From an uncultured Allobaculum sp. (GTDB lineage: Bacteria; Bacillota_I; Bacilli_A; Erysipelotrichales; Erysipelotrichaceae): a DNA stretch of 19,840 bases. Shown in pieces: positions 1-8,209 of the stretch. The DNA lies in NCBI GenBank assembly GCA_948467695.1, contig CAOKFJ010000005.1, positions 1 to 19,840 of the forward strand. Direction: 5' to 3'. A program made the position numbers and the translations under genes. Every line of letters begins with the position of its first letter. The first letter of the stretch is position 1. The notes below the pieces were generated by a model, which was given only the letters and a program-made list of their open reading frames with translations, made no database searches and was not told the origin of the DNA.

Positions 1-96
1 GCCCTGTGCTTCCCCCCTCCCCTCGGTTTGATGCAGGCCGAGTCCGCTCAATATTTTTCTCCTCTTCTTTTTCCACCGAGCGGATTGAAATTGATT

Positions 97-140
97 AAAG
101 AAACCCCTGCGGTCCCGTCAAACCGCAGGGGTTTCTTTTT
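97..140 (+). terminator. Strong intrinsic terminator, plus strand
   Basis: A perfect 17-bp inverted repeat (97-113 with 122-138) encloses an 8-nt loop, and a T-run (136-140) closes it on the plus strand. The minus-strand side has a poorer U-tract, so it probably terminates a plus-strand unit coming from outside the window. Confidence 0.85.
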
Positions 141-210
141 GTCTGCCGCGCACCTTATTCTGAAGGCAATCTGCCACGCCATGCTCGCAGGCGCCTCCGT
201 TCAGCGAAAA

Positions 211-252
211 GCAAAAAGCACCTCGTACCAGACTATGCTGATACGAGGCGCT
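211..252 (-). terminator. Intrinsic terminator of the nfeD-SPFH operon
   Basis: The arms 217-227 and 242-252 form an 11-bp stem with one G-U pair around a 14-nt loop. On the minus strand it runs straight into TTTTT (213-217). It lies about 60 nt after the stop codon of the SPFH gene. Confidence 0.8.
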
Positions 253-310
253 GTCATGTGTCACGATGCTTCGAAAACCGATCTTAAAGCTTCGCCTTGC
301 ATCGGGGCGT

Positions 311-1300
311 CTATCTGCGCGGTGCTGCTGGAGGCGCTATGCGTGCGGTTCTAGAGTTTGTATCTGGTGCATCTTCATCAAGATGCTCATTGCCTGTCAC
401 TGTGGACACAATGCCCTGTGCAAGCGCTGCTGCGCCCTGAATTTCAGAGGGAATGATAATCTTGGTCGCTCTGCCGTCAGCGGCTTTTTCAAACGCTTCA
501 ATGGCTTTGAGACGAAGAACTTCATCGGATACGCCTGCTTCGCTTAAGTAGCGAAGACCTTCGGCAGTCGCTTTCTGAACGGCTTTGATCGCTTCAGCTT
601 TACCAAGCGCTTCTTCGATCATCGCCTTGCGGGAAGCCTGCGCTTCGAGAATGGCCGCTTCCTGACGTCCCTGCGCAACCAGAATCGTCGATTCTTTTTC
701 ACCTTCGGCGCGAAGGATTTTTTCTCTTCGTTCGCGTTCGGCTTTCATCTGTTTTTCCATCGCTTCCTGAATGGATTTGGGAGGCATGATGTTTTTCAGT
801 TCGACGCGGTTGATCTTGATGCCCCAGGGATCCGTGGCTTCATCAAGCGTCGCGCGCATCTTAGTGTTGATATCGTCGCGGCTTGTCAGCGTGCGGTCGA
901 GATCCATTTCGCCGATGATGTTTCTCAGTGTTGTCGCGGTGAGGTTTTCAATCGCGTTCATCGGGTTTTCAACGCCATAGGTGTACAGCTTTGGATCCGT
1001 GATCTGGTAGTAGATAACCGTATCAATATGCATCGTAACGTTATCCTTGGTGATGACCGCCTGCGGCGGGAAATCCGCCACCTGTTCTTTGAGATCGACT
1101 TTATTGGCGATCTTGTCGATCACAGGCATCTTGAAATGAAGCCCTACGCCCCATGTTTCAAGATAGGTTCCCAGGCGCTGAATGACATACGCATTCGCCT
1201 GCGGAACGATATGCACGAAGCTCGAAACAAGCCCTGCAAGAACGATGATCACAACGACTACGATAATAATCATCGGAACAATAGACATGATTGCTCTCAT
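311..1300 (-). CDS. SPFH/Band 7 (stomatin/paraslipin-like) membrane protein
   Basis: A membrane-anchored scaffold protein of the stomatin/prohibitin (SPFH) family, most like the QmcA/paraslipin group, which organise membrane microdomains; its client is unknown. The 329 residues begin with one membrane segment (about 5-30, very rich in Ile and Val). Next comes a Band 7 domain with YVIQRLGTY near 38-46, then a long charged coiled coil around residues 175-255 containing EKQMKAERERREKILRAEGE and alanine/glutamate-rich repeats. The tail is short and polar. The ATG at 1300 is supported by AGGAAAG a few bases upstream. It follows the NfeD-like gene after 49 nt, a classic partnership: NfeD proteins are known to pair with SPFH proteins. 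The family call is firm; the cellular role is inferred. Confidence 0.93.
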   Translation of the reverse strand: MRAIMSIVPMIIIVVVVIIVLAGLVSSFVHIVPQANAYVIQRLGTYLETWGVGLHFKMPVIDKIANKVDLKEQVADFPPQAVITKDNVTMHIDTVIYYQITDPKLYTYGVENPMNAIENLTATTLRNIIGEMDLDRTLTSRDDINTKMRATLDEATDPWGIKINRVELKNIMPPKSIQEAMEKQMKAERERREKILRAEGEKESTILVAQGRQEAAILEAQASRKAMIEEALGKAEAIKAVQKATAEGLRYLSEAGVSDEVLRLKAIEAFEKAADGRATKIIIPSEIQGAAALAQGIVSTVTGNEHLDEDAPDTNSRTARIAPPAAPRR

Positions 1301-1349
1301 AAACTTTCCTTGTGTTTCCTTTCTGAAAACGTGAATTTCTTATCTGGCT

Positions 1350-1820
1350 CTAGCGCGCCATAGGCAGCGGCGGCTGCTTCTTTGCGCAGGATTCCAGCGG
1401 CTCCACCTTGATGGTGACGCCCTGCAGACCAATTGTCCGCACGCGGCTTCCTTTATCCAGATAAACCGTGCCAGACGCTTTCCAGTCCCTGCCGTCAATC
1501 GAAATGCGGCCGTCTTTATTCGGTTCGATCGCTTCGGTTACGATAGCGGTCTTTCCAAGGTACTGTTCGGCACCGTCTGCGCTGTGCTCGAATTGGAAGA
1601 TCTGAAAGACTTTCCTGTGTATGAGAATGAAGCTGAGCAGAGTTCCCAGAATAAAGAGAACAACCTGCACAAGCATCGGCAGACCGAACAGACTTGCGAT
1701 CAGCGCAATCAGGCTGCCTATGGCAAACCAGCAGCTGACCATCGTCACTGTTGCGGCTTCCACGATTGAAAATCCCAGACACAGAACACCCCAGATCACC
1801 GGCATGATCCAGTATTCCAT
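1350..1820 (-). CDS. NfeD-like membrane protein with C-terminal OB-fold domain
   Basis: Partner protein of the downstream SPFH gene. The 156 residues start MEYWIMPVIW and hold about three membrane segments within residues 5-75, then a soluble domain of roughly residues 80-150. That domain has the pattern of an NfeD OB-fold: GKTAIVTEAI, DGRISIDGRDWKA, then GSRVRTIGLQGVTIKVEP. This is the short NfeD type, without the ClpP-like protease domain of long NfeD. I chose the ATG at 1820 because GAAAGGAG lies 8 nt upstream; the frame could extend to a TTG at 1841, but that would swallow the ribosome binding site. A TATAAT box lies 32 nt before the start. The next gene is 49 nt downstream, so the two are very likely co-transcribed. 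Confidence 0.9.
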   Translation of the reverse strand: MEYWIMPVIWGVLCLGFSIVEAATVTMVSCWFAIGSLIALIASLFGLPMLVQVVLFILGTLLSFILIHRKVFQIFQFEHSADGAEQYLGKTAIVTEAIEPNKDGRISIDGRDWKASGTVYLDKGSRVRTIGLQGVTIKVEPLESCAKKQPPLPMAR

Positions 1821-1852
1821 TTCCTCCACTCCTTTCTGCAACCGGTAGACAA

Positions 1853-1858
1853 ATTATA
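1853..1858 (-). promoter_or_regulatory. Candidate -10 box of the nfeD-SPFH operon
   Basis: A perfect TATAAT (minus strand) stands 32 nt before the NfeD start codon. No good -35 hexamer is found 16-18 nt further upstream, so the promoter call rests on the -10 box and its position only. Confidence 0.45.
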
Positions 1859-1973
1859 CAAAATGGCTAGACGCCATTGGCCTGTTCAGATAATTTTAAT
1901 ATCCGCTATCCATTCTCATCGTTTTTACGGCTTTGCGCGTGAAGATGGATATAAAAAATTAATTTTTAACCGA

Positions 1974-2022
1974 AAACAGCGTGTGCGCCTGCCTGGACGG
2001 CTAGAGGGTGCACACGCTGTTT
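1974..2022 (-). terminator. Intrinsic terminator downstream of the PHP phosphatase gene
   Basis: A perfect 13-bp inverted repeat (1974-1986 with 2010-2022) encloses a 23-nt loop that can pair further (CCT with AGG). On the minus strand the stem ends in TTTT, then CGG and another T/A-rich stretch. It lies about 90 nt after the stop codon of the PHP gene, and no other unit needs it. Confidence 0.65.
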
Positions 2023-2110
2023 CTGGTTTATAGTAGCGAGAATCGCTTGAGGCCTGCCCTTCAGCGCTGCGATTATGCGCGTTTTCAGGCGTTCTGAAGG
2101 CGACGTATAC

Positions 2111-2950
2111 CTATAAAGAGTGGAAGACGGGTTCTCCATTCTCGAAGGTGCAGTGATGGGTAAAACCGGCTTTTTTCAGCTGTTCTCTGGCAATAAGCTG
2201 AAGCTTCGGCGCATCGTCGAGATGCGCTTTGCAGTGGGAATCGCTGCCGATCGTGATGATCGTTCCGCCCAGATCATGGTACAGTTTGAGAATTTTCTCG
2301 TCAGGCGTGCTGCCGTTGATTTTGTATCGTTTGGACGATGTATTGATCTCGATTCCCTTTCCATCCGCGATCACCTGTTTGAGAATCTCTTCGACAAGAT
2401 CCTGCACGTCTTCAAACGGGTAGTCGCCGTACGGATCGTAGCGCCGAATGAGATCGAGATGCCCAAGCACGCTGTAGTGCTTGTAGGCGCGCACGACACG
2501 AAGCAGTTCTTCATAGTAGCCGCGGTTGATTTCGCGCTGGCTTTTGCCTTTCTGAAAGCCTCCGTCCCAGAATTCAAGGTTGTCGATCTGGTGAATGGAT
2601 AGAATGACAAAATCCATCGGCCACTTTTCGACAAGCCTTGTATTTTCTTCGAGCGTGCAGCACTGCACGCCAAGTTCAAGTCCCTGCCGTATGCGGATTT
2701 CGTCTTTGTATTTTTCCTGTAATCTGGCGATTTCTTCAAAATAGCGCGGGTAGTCGACATTGCCGCGAAGATGACCGTCCGCGTATTTTGGTGGTTTGCC
2801 CGAATCGGCATCATCCATCACGCCATAGTCGACATGATCGGTAAAACAGATCTCCTCGTACCCGAGCGCAATCGCCTCTTTTACGGCGTCCTCCATCGGA
2901 TATGTGGAATCTTCGCTGTAGTTTGTATGTAAATGATAATCAGCCTGCAT
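2111..2950 (-). CDS. PHP-family phosphatase, histidinol-phosphatase (HisK/HisJ)-like
   Basis: The 279 residues match the length and metal-site pattern of the PHP-type histidinol-phosphatase family, which hydrolyses L-histidinol phosphate in histidine synthesis. Visible metal ligands are HLH at residues 6-8, FTDH ending at H39, QGLELG, the SIHQID and GHLDL histidines, and a C-terminal IGSDSH. AGGGAGG lies 4 nt before the ATG. No other histidine gene is in the window. The nearest neighbour upstream is leuB, 247 nt away with a hairpin between, so it may be read through from the leucine operon or have its own promoter, which I could not find. PHP domains also serve other phosphoesters, so the fold is certain but the substrate is inferred. 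Confidence 0.85.
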   Translation of the reverse strand: MQADYHLHTNYSEDSTYPMEDAVKEAIALGYEEICFTDHVDYGVMDDADSGKPPKYADGHLRGNVDYPRYFEEIARLQEKYKDEIRIRQGLELGVQCCTLEENTRLVEKWPMDFVILSIHQIDNLEFWDGGFQKGKSQREINRGYYEELLRVVRAYKHYSVLGHLDLIRRYDPYGDYPFEDVQDLVEEILKQVIADGKGIEINTSSKRYKINGSTPDEKILKLYHDLGGTIITIGSDSHCKAHLDDAPKLQLIAREQLKKAGFTHHCTFENGEPVFHSL

Positions 2951-3110
2951 ATGCCCTCCCTGCGCCTGACAGACGTCTGTGCGCGCTTATCGCAAACAGT
3001 TCACTGCGCGCTGCTGTCGCAGTGATCGTATCGCAGCGGTACGCGTTTTTCCACTCTTCGCTTTGCGCGTGCTGTTCGCACGCATCTGGTTTTCTTGCAG
3101 AAGACGCAAA

Positions 3111-3144
3111 CAGGCTGTCCGCGCACGCATGCATGGACAGCCTG
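3111..3144 (-). terminator. Possible weak terminator after leuB
   Basis: A perfect 10-bp inverted repeat (3111-3120 with 3135-3144) encloses a 14-nt GC-rich loop. On the minus strand it is followed only by GTTTGCGTC, a poor U-tract, so termination would be incomplete. A second 8-bp hairpin (3001-3008 with 3018-3025) also lies in this 247-nt gap. I see no clear promoter for the PHP gene here. Confidence 0.4.
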
Positions 3145-3197
3145 AAGTGTTTATTGATTTGGACAGGTAGGGATATGCGGAAAACCGCTCTGCAATA

Positions 3198-4274
3198 CTA
3201 CGCTGTGATTTTGGCAAGCAGAGCGTCGGTCATTTCCTTTGTGCCGACTTTCGTCATGCCCTCGCTCATCATGTCCGCGGTGCGCAGACCATCGTTGAGG
3301 ACAGCCTCTACGCTCTTTTCAATGCAGGAAGCTTCTTCTTCCATACCGAAAGAGTAGCGCAGCATCATGGCAGCCGAGAGGATGCAGGCGAGCGGATTGA
3401 CGATGTTCTGACCGGCAATATCGGGAGCGGAGCCATGAATGGGTTCGTACAGTCCGCGTGTGCCTTCGCCCATCGAAGACGAAGGGATCATGCCGATGGA
3501 ACCGGTGATTTCGGACGCTTCGTCGGAGAGAATGTCGCCGAACATATTTTCGGTAACGATCGTATCGAACTGCGCAGGGTTCTTGCAGATCTGCATCGCG
3601 CAGTTATCGACGAACATCACATCAAAATCAACCTCAGGATAGTCCTTGGCCATATCGTAGAGAACCGTTCTCCAAAGACGCGAGGTATCCAGAACGTTCG
3701 CCTTGTCGACGAGCGTGAGTTTTTTGTTTCGCTTCATCGCGGTTTCAAAGCCGACTTTTCCGATGCGGCGGATTTCATTTTCATCGTAAGGCATCAGATC
3801 GAGCGCCTGGCGCACACCGTCTTTTTCAACGGTTGTGTGTTCGCCGAAGTAAACACCGCCGGTCAGTTCGCGCACAATCACAAAATCGATGCCGCGGTCA
3901 GTAATTTCCTTTTTCAAAGGCGAAGCATCCGCCAGCTGGGGCCAGATTTTCGCCGGACGAAGGTTCGAGAACAGTCCCATGCCTTTGCGCAGCGCGAGCA
4001 GTCCTTTTTCCGGACGCTTGTCGCCGGGAAGGCCCTCCCATTTAGGTCCGCCTACCGCGCCAAGCAGAACAGCATCAGCTGCCAGACATTTGTCGAGTTC
4101 GCTTTGCGGGAGCGGTTCGCCAAACTGATCGATCGCATCGCCGCCCATGGCAACGGGAACATAGGTCCATTCATGATTGTATTTGTCTGCGATGGCATCC
4201 AGCACACGCAGTGTCTGTTCGATAATTTCGCGGGAACTGCAGTCGCCGCGGATAACGCCGATTGTCTTATTCAT
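3198..4274 (-). CDS. leuB: 3-isopropylmalate dehydrogenase with altered N-terminal motif
   Basis: LeuB oxidises and decarboxylates 3-isopropylmalate to 2-ketoisocaproate with NAD+, the third step of leucine synthesis. The 358-residue length is normal. Substrate and metal residues are in place: R96 and R106 (in NLRPAK), R135 (RELTGG), Y142 (VYFGE), K191 (VDKANVL), D223 (FVDN), and D247 and D251 (FGDILSDE). The C-terminal [10 protein letters not shown] cofactor motif is present. Odd: the N-terminal P-G-D-G-I-G-P-E loop, nearly invariant in this family, reads R-G-D-C-S-S-R-E at residues 9-16, with no frameshift. The start ATG overlaps the end of leuD by 8 nt, and CGGAG lies about 9 nt upstream. 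Identity is certain; full activity is an open question. Confidence 0.95.
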   Translation of the reverse strand: MNKTIGVIRGDCSSREIIEQTLRVLDAIADKYNHEWTYVPVAMGGDAIDQFGEPLPQSELDKCLAADAVLLGAVGGPKWEGLPGDKRPEKGLLALRKGMGLFSNLRPAKIWPQLADASPLKKEITDRGIDFVIVRELTGGVYFGEHTTVEKDGVRQALDLMPYDENEIRRIGKVGFETAMKRNKKLTLVDKANVLDTSRLWRTVLYDMAKDYPEVDFDVMFVDNCAMQICKNPAQFDTIVTENMFGDILSDEASEITGSIGMIPSSSMGEGTRGLYEPIHGSAPDIAGQNIVNPLACILSAAMMLRYSFGMEEEASCIEKSVEAVLNDGLRTADMMSEGMTKVGTKEMTDALLAKITA

Positions 4275-4764
4275 TGTCCATACTCCGCAGGTAGTTCATC
4301 CATCCGCCTTTGGCGATGATGTTCTGGATGAATTCAGGGAACGGCTGCGCCGTCCAGCTTTTGTTCTGTGTCTTGTCGGTGATTGTACCGGTAGCGAAAT
4401 CGACTTCGATTTCATCGCCTTCCTTGATCTCGTCCACCGCTTCTTCGCATTCGAGAATCGGCAGACCGATATTGATCGCGTTGCGGTAGAAAATGCGCGC
4501 AAACGATTTGGCGATGACGCAGGAGATGCCCGCTGTCTTGATGGCGAGCGGCGCGTGTTCGCGACTGGAGCCGCAGCCGAAGTTCCATCCGGCAGTAATC
4601 AGATCGCCCTCCTGAACGCGTGCGGTAAAGGTAGCGTCGATGTCTTCCATGCAGTGGGCGGCAAGCGCTTTGGCATCCGGTGTATTGAGATAGCGCGCAG
4701 GGATGATGACATCCGTATCCACGTTATCGGGATAGACAAATGTTTTTCCGCAGGCATTGTTCAT
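4267..4764 (-). CDS. leuD: 3-isopropylmalate dehydratase small subunit
   Basis: LeuD is the small swivelling subunit that, with LeuC, isomerises 2-isopropylmalate to 3-isopropylmalate. The 165 residues fit the short LeuD type that pairs with a LeuC of about 420 residues. The active-site loop [10 protein letters not shown] and the motif [13 protein letters not shown] are intact. I chose the ATG at 4764: AAGGAGG, inside the end of leuC, lies 9 nt before it, and the frame upstream only overlaps leuC. leuC stops 1 nt before this start, and leuB begins within its last 8 nt, so translation of the three is tightly coupled. Confidence 0.95.
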   Translation of the reverse strand: MNNACGKTFVYPDNVDTDVIIPARYLNTPDAKALAAHCMEDIDATFTARVQEGDLITAGWNFGCGSSREHAPLAIKTAGISCVIAKSFARIFYRNAINIGLPILECEEAVDEIKEGDEIEVDFATGTITDKTQNKSWTAQPFPEFIQNIIAKGGWMNYLRSMDNE

Positions 4765-4765
4765 A

Positions 4766-6049
4766 CTAGTTTTCCTCCTTGTTTGCGGCAAGCGCGGCAC
4801 GAGGATCGGTGATATAACCGGTCAGCGCGCTCGCGGCTGCCGTGTAGGGCGAAGCGAGATACACTTCGGACGTTACATCGCCCATGCGTCCGACAAAGTT
4901 GCGGTTGGTGGTGGAAATGCAGCGTTCGCCTGGGGCAAGAATTCCCATGTAGCCGCCAAGGCATGGTCCGCATGTGGGGGTGGAAACCACAGCGCCGGCT
5001 TCGATGAACGCCATCAGATAGCCGTTGGAAATGCACTGTTTGTAAATGTCCATGGTCGCGGGAATGATGATGCAGCGAACGCCGTCAGCTACTTTATTGC
5101 CATGCAGAATTTCATAAGCGGCTTCCATATCTTCCATGCGGCCGTTGGTGCATGAACCGATGACAACCTGATCGATTTTCACTTCCGTCGAATCCGCTGC
5201 AGGTTTGGTGTTTTCCGGCAGATGCGGCCAGGAAACGACAGGCACCAGTTCGTCCAGATTCATCACGATGGTCTGGTCGTATTGGGCGTCTGCATCCGCT
5301 TCGAAGACGAGCGGTTCTTTGGCGCCGTGTTCTTTGAGATAGGTCAGTGTCTTTTCATCTACAGGGAAAATACCGTTTTTCGCACCGGCTTCAATCGCCA
5401 TGTTGCAGATGCAAAGACGATCATCCATGGACAGTTCTCCTGCGCCATCACCCGCAAATTCAAGCGATTTGTACAGCGCTCCATCGACGCCGATCTGGCC
5501 GATAAGACTGAGGATAACGTCTTTTCCGGAAACGCCTTCAGGCAGTTTGCCTTTGAGCTCGACTTTGATGGCACTGGGCACTTTGAACCAGGCTTTTCCA
5601 GTTGCCATGCCGGCTGCCATGTCGGTCGAGCCGACACCTGTCGAAAACGCGCCAAGCGCGCCATAAGTGCAGGTGTGGGAATCCGCGCCGATCAGGCAGT
5701 CGCCTGCGGTAATGCGTCCCTGTTCGGGCAGCAGCGCGTGTTCGATACCCATTTTTCCTACATCGTAGAAATGGGAGATTTCATGCTTTTTGCAGAAGGA
5801 GCGGCATGCTGCGGACTGCTTTGCGGCTTTGATGTCTTTATTGGGGACAAAGTGGTCGAGAACCACGTTGATTTTTTCGGGATCGTACACCGAATCAAAT
5901 CCGGCTTTTTCAAATTCAGCGATCGCTACGGGTGTAGTGATATCGTTGCCAAGCACACCGGTCAGATCAGCCAGAATCAGCTGACCTGCGACTACATTGT
6001 CGAGTTTTGCGTGGTGCGCGAGAATTTTCTGGGTCATGGTCATCGCCAT
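4766..6049 (-). CDS. leuC: 3-isopropylmalate dehydratase large subunit
   Basis: LeuC is the aconitase-family large subunit that carries the 4Fe-4S cluster for isopropylmalate isomerisation. The 427 residues show the three cluster cysteines: C300 in GSCTNGR, and C360 and C363 in PTCGPC. The aconitase signature [20 protein letters not shown] is also present. The length and the pairing with a 165-residue LeuD mark it as the prokaryotic two-subunit 'type 2' form. AAGGAGG lies about 11 nt before the ATG at 6049, spanning the end of leuA, whose stop codon is 3 nt upstream. It is the second gene of the T-box-controlled leucine operon. Confidence 0.96.
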   Translation of the reverse strand: MAMTMTQKILAHHAKLDNVVAGQLILADLTGVLGNDITTPVAIAEFEKAGFDSVYDPEKINVVLDHFVPNKDIKAAKQSAACRSFCKKHEISHFYDVGKMGIEHALLPEQGRITAGDCLIGADSHTCTYGALGAFSTGVGSTDMAAGMATGKAWFKVPSAIKVELKGKLPEGVSGKDVILSLIGQIGVDGALYKSLEFAGDGAGELSMDDRLCICNMAIEAGAKNGIFPVDEKTLTYLKEHGAKEPLVFEADADAQYDQTIVMNLDELVPVVSWPHLPENTKPAADSTEVKIDQVVIGSCTNGRMEDMEAAYEILHGNKVADGVRCIIIPATMDIYKQCISNGYLMAFIEAGAVVSTPTCGPCLGGYMGILAPGERCISTTNRNFVGRMGDVTSEVYLASPYTAAASALTGYITDPRAALAANKEEN

Positions 6050-6052
6050 AGT

Positions 6053-7735
6053 CTAGTTCTCCTCCTTGTTTTCTTCTTGTGCAAAACGGGTATTGATCGC
6101 CGAAGCGAGCGCGAGGATACCCGCGTAGATAATATCGGAATCGGTACCGGCGCCCCATGTGCGGCTTCCGTCGGGCCAGAGAAGACCGACGTAGCAGGCA
6201 GCGCTTGCCGACGAGTTGTTCGAGAGCGAATGCTCGGTATAGGTTTCGAGTGTGTATTCCAGACCGGTTCCCGCCTGAATCGCTTTGTTTACCGCGTTGA
6301 GCGAACCGTTTCCGGATGCGTACCATTCAACCTCTTCGCCTTTGTAAGCACCTGTAACGACTGCCTTGAGCTTCTTGCCCTGGATGAAGTGGGTTTCGTG
6401 AATATCGAGAGCCGGAGCGACGAGATTGAGGTAGGTCGACTGGAAGATCTCGAAGATTTCATCCGGTTTGAGTTCGGAATGATGACGGTCGGAAACATCT
6501 TTGACCACATAGCCGAAGTGCTCGCGCATTTTGGGCGGCAGGTTGAAACCGTAACGCGTTTCGAGAATATAGCCGATACCGCCTTTTCCCGACTGGGAGT
6601 TGACGCGGATAACATCGGCATCGTACGTGCGCGAGAGATCCTGCGGATCGATGGGCAGATACGGTACGGTCCAGCGTCCCTGCGGATCTTCTTCTTTGCA
6701 TTTCATGCCCTTGGCGATCGCATCCTGATGGCTTCCCGAGAAAGCGGCGAAGACAAGCGATCCGGCATAGGGCTGACGCTCATGCACGTGCATGCGGGTT
6801 GTGCGTTCGTACACTTCCACAATGTCGGGCATATTGGAGAAATCGAGTTTGGGATCGACGCCGAGAACAAGCAGGTTCATAGCCAGCGTAACGGCATCGA
6901 CATTTCCTGTACGTTCGCCGTTTCCAAACAGACAGCATTCCACACGCTGCGCGCCGGCAAGCAAAGCGAGTTCGGTATCCGCCACACCGGTTCCGCGGTC
7001 ATTGTGCGGATGGGTGGAGAGGATGACGGCATCGCGGTTGTGCAGGCGATCGGAGCAGTATTCGATCTGGTTTGCGTATACGTGAGGCAAAGACATCTCA
7101 ACGGTCACCGGCAGGTTGATGATCATCGGACGATCCACTGTCGGTTCCATGATGTCGATGACGGCGTTGCATACTTCAAGCGCATAGTCGGGCTCGGTTC
7201 CGGTGAAGGATTCGGGGGAATATTCAAACAGGAAGTTGCCGTCGTATTCCTGCGACAGCTGCTTGACGAGGCGCGCGCCTTCAAGCGCGATTTCCTTGAT
7301 TTCGTCTTTGGATTTTTTGAAGACCTGTTCGCGCTGCGCTTTGGATGTGGAGTTGTAGAAATGCACCACCGCGCGCGGCGCGCCCTGAATGGCTTCAAAG
7401 GTTTTGCGGATAATGTGCTCGCGGCACTGTGTCAGAACCTGAATCGTGACATCATCGGGAATGAGATTCCGTTCGATCAGCGCGCGCAGAAATTCGTATT
7501 CGGTCTGGCTGGCTGCCGGGAAACCGACTTCGATTTCCTTGAAACCGATGTTGACGAGCATCTGGAAGAATTCCAGTTTCTCTTCAAGCGACATCGGGAC
7601 GATCAGTGCCTGGTTGCCGTCGCGCAAATCGACGGAGCACCAGATCGGCGCTTTTTCTGGATGATCTTTTTTAACCCAGCGGTATTCGTTGTGCGAAGGG
7701 GGAAAATATCCGGGTGAGTATTTGTCTGCGTTCAT
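6053..7735 (-). CDS. leuA: 2-isopropylmalate synthase, long (type 2) form
   Basis: LeuA condenses acetyl-CoA with 2-ketoisovalerate to give 2-isopropylmalate, the committed step of leucine synthesis. The 560 residues are of the long form also known from actinobacteria and yeast. The TIM-barrel holds R38 and D39 in DLRDGNQ, the metal-binding HPHNDRGTG and FGNGERTGNVD. The C-terminal regulatory domain (about 430-560) contains the leucine-feedback-type segment YTEHSLSNNSSASAACYVG. I chose the ATG at 7735 because AAAGAGGA lies just before it; an in-frame ATG at 7759 has no ribosome binding site. It is the first gene of the operon, 134 nt after the T-box terminator. Confidence 0.96.
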   Translation of the reverse strand: MNADKYSPGYFPPSHNEYRWVKKDHPEKAPIWCSVDLRDGNQALIVPMSLEEKLEFFQMLVNIGFKEIEVGFPAASQTEYEFLRALIERNLIPDDVTIQVLTQCREHIIRKTFEAIQGAPRAVVHFYNSTSKAQREQVFKKSKDEIKEIALEGARLVKQLSQEYDGNFLFEYSPESFTGTEPDYALEVCNAVIDIMEPTVDRPMIINLPVTVEMSLPHVYANQIEYCSDRLHNRDAVILSTHPHNDRGTGVADTELALLAGAQRVECCLFGNGERTGNVDAVTLAMNLLVLGVDPKLDFSNMPDIVEVYERTTRMHVHERQPYAGSLVFAAFSGSHQDAIAKGMKCKEEDPQGRWTVPYLPIDPQDLSRTYDADVIRVNSQSGKGGIGYILETRYGFNLPPKMREHFGYVVKDVSDRHHSELKPDEIFEIFQSTYLNLVAPALDIHETHFIQGKKLKAVVTGAYKGEEVEWYASGNGSLNAVNKAIQAGTGLEYTLETYTEHSLSNNSSASAACYVGLLWPDGSRTWGAGTDSDIIYAGILALASAINTRFAQEENKEEN

Positions 7736-7868
7736 GGTTGTCCTCTTTTCTTTTGTCATGGAAAAACATGGTGATGGTCAGAGAGCGTGTGTACATGAAC
7801 CTGTAAGACCGGTGTATATAAGGATTTCGTGTATAGGTGTCTTACGGGAGCGGAGGGGTAAATACGTA

Positions 7869-8119
7869 TAAAAAAACGTCCCTTTTCATACGGAAAAGAG
7901 ACGGAAATATCCGCGGTACCACTCTTCTTGCCGCCTTGGCGGCCACTTAGCGATCCATCAATCGCTTCTTCTGTAACGGGAATACCCGGAAAGAATTACT
8001 GAATTCACTCTTTCAGCTCGAAGGGGAGTTGGCCGGCATTTTTCTGCGGCCTCGCATCACCCGGCCGCTTTCTGCAAGAATTCCTGACGGTTTGGTCCTT
8101 GTCACAGCTTTTTGAACGT
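7869..8119 (-). ncRNA. T-box leader controlling the leucine operon
   Basis: A T-box riboswitch reads uncharged tRNA and lets transcription continue into leuA. The conserved T-box AAGAGTGGTACCGCGG is at 7926-7911 on the minus strand. Its UGGU bulge fits a tRNA acceptor end ACCA, as in tRNA-Leu with discriminator A. The distal part of stem I is the GC-rich hairpin GCGGCC...GGCCGC around a GGTGATGCGAG loop (about 8068-8046). A CTC triplet at 8028-8026, in the 3' side of stem I, is a likely leucine specifier. The attenuator follows directly after the T-box. Presence of a T-box is seen in sequence; the CUC specifier is inferred from its place in the fold and from the genes downstream. Confidence 0.93.
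7870..7903 (-). terminator. T-box attenuator (intrinsic terminator)
   Basis: An 11-bp stem with one G-U pair (7893-7903 with 7877-7887) encloses a 5-nt loop and is followed by seven Us (7876-7870). Its 5' arm lies next to the T-box sequence, so antiterminator and terminator are mutually exclusive, as in known T-boxes. Between it and leuA a further inverted repeat, GTAAGAC (7803-7809) with GTCTTAC (7839-7845), may form a second structure. Confidence 0.93.
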
Positions 8120-8125
8120 GTTTTC

Positions 8126-8154
8126 ATTCTAAGAGAGGCATATTTTCCTGTCAA
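8126..8154 (-). promoter_or_regulatory. Sigma-A promoter of the leucine operon
   Basis: A consensus -35 box TTGACA (8154-8149), a 17-nt spacer and a -10 box TAGAAT (8131-8126) lie on the minus strand. Transcription should begin near 8119, just ahead of T-box stem I. The divergent yigZ start is only 56 nt away, so both transcription units share this short region. Confidence 0.9.
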
Positions 8155-8209
8155 CGAAAAATGTAAAATTATGAAAATCTTGAAAATAATGTCATGAAAG
8201 GAGTTTTGC

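Larger units (their letters stand above)
1..310. other. Left-edge intergenic stretch with two terminators
   Basis: No complete gene is supported here. One plus-strand frame is open from the window edge to a TAA at 96-98, just at the foot of a strong plus-strand terminator, so the first ~98 nt could be the 3' end of a gene lying mostly outside the window; this is a guess from position alone and I do not recognise the residues. The rest holds the two terminator hairpins listed separately, which separate that unit from the minus-strand SPFH gene. Confidence 0.4.

Noticed and set aside
28..354. A 108-residue plus-strand frame at the left edge
   Set aside because: It runs through two terminator hairpins and into the end of the SPFH gene.
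1821..1841. Longer NfeD start at a TTG (1841)
   Set aside because: It would place the GAAAGGAG ribosome binding site inside the coding region; the ATG at 1820 has ideal spacing.
3435..4319. A 294-residue plus-strand open frame opposite leuB
   Set aside because: It mirrors leuB and has no recognisable domain or ribosome binding site.
5222..7717. An 831-residue open frame on the plus strand opposite leuC and leuA
   Set aside because: It lies antisense to two certain genes, has no family motif, and is the usual mirror frame produced by their codon use.
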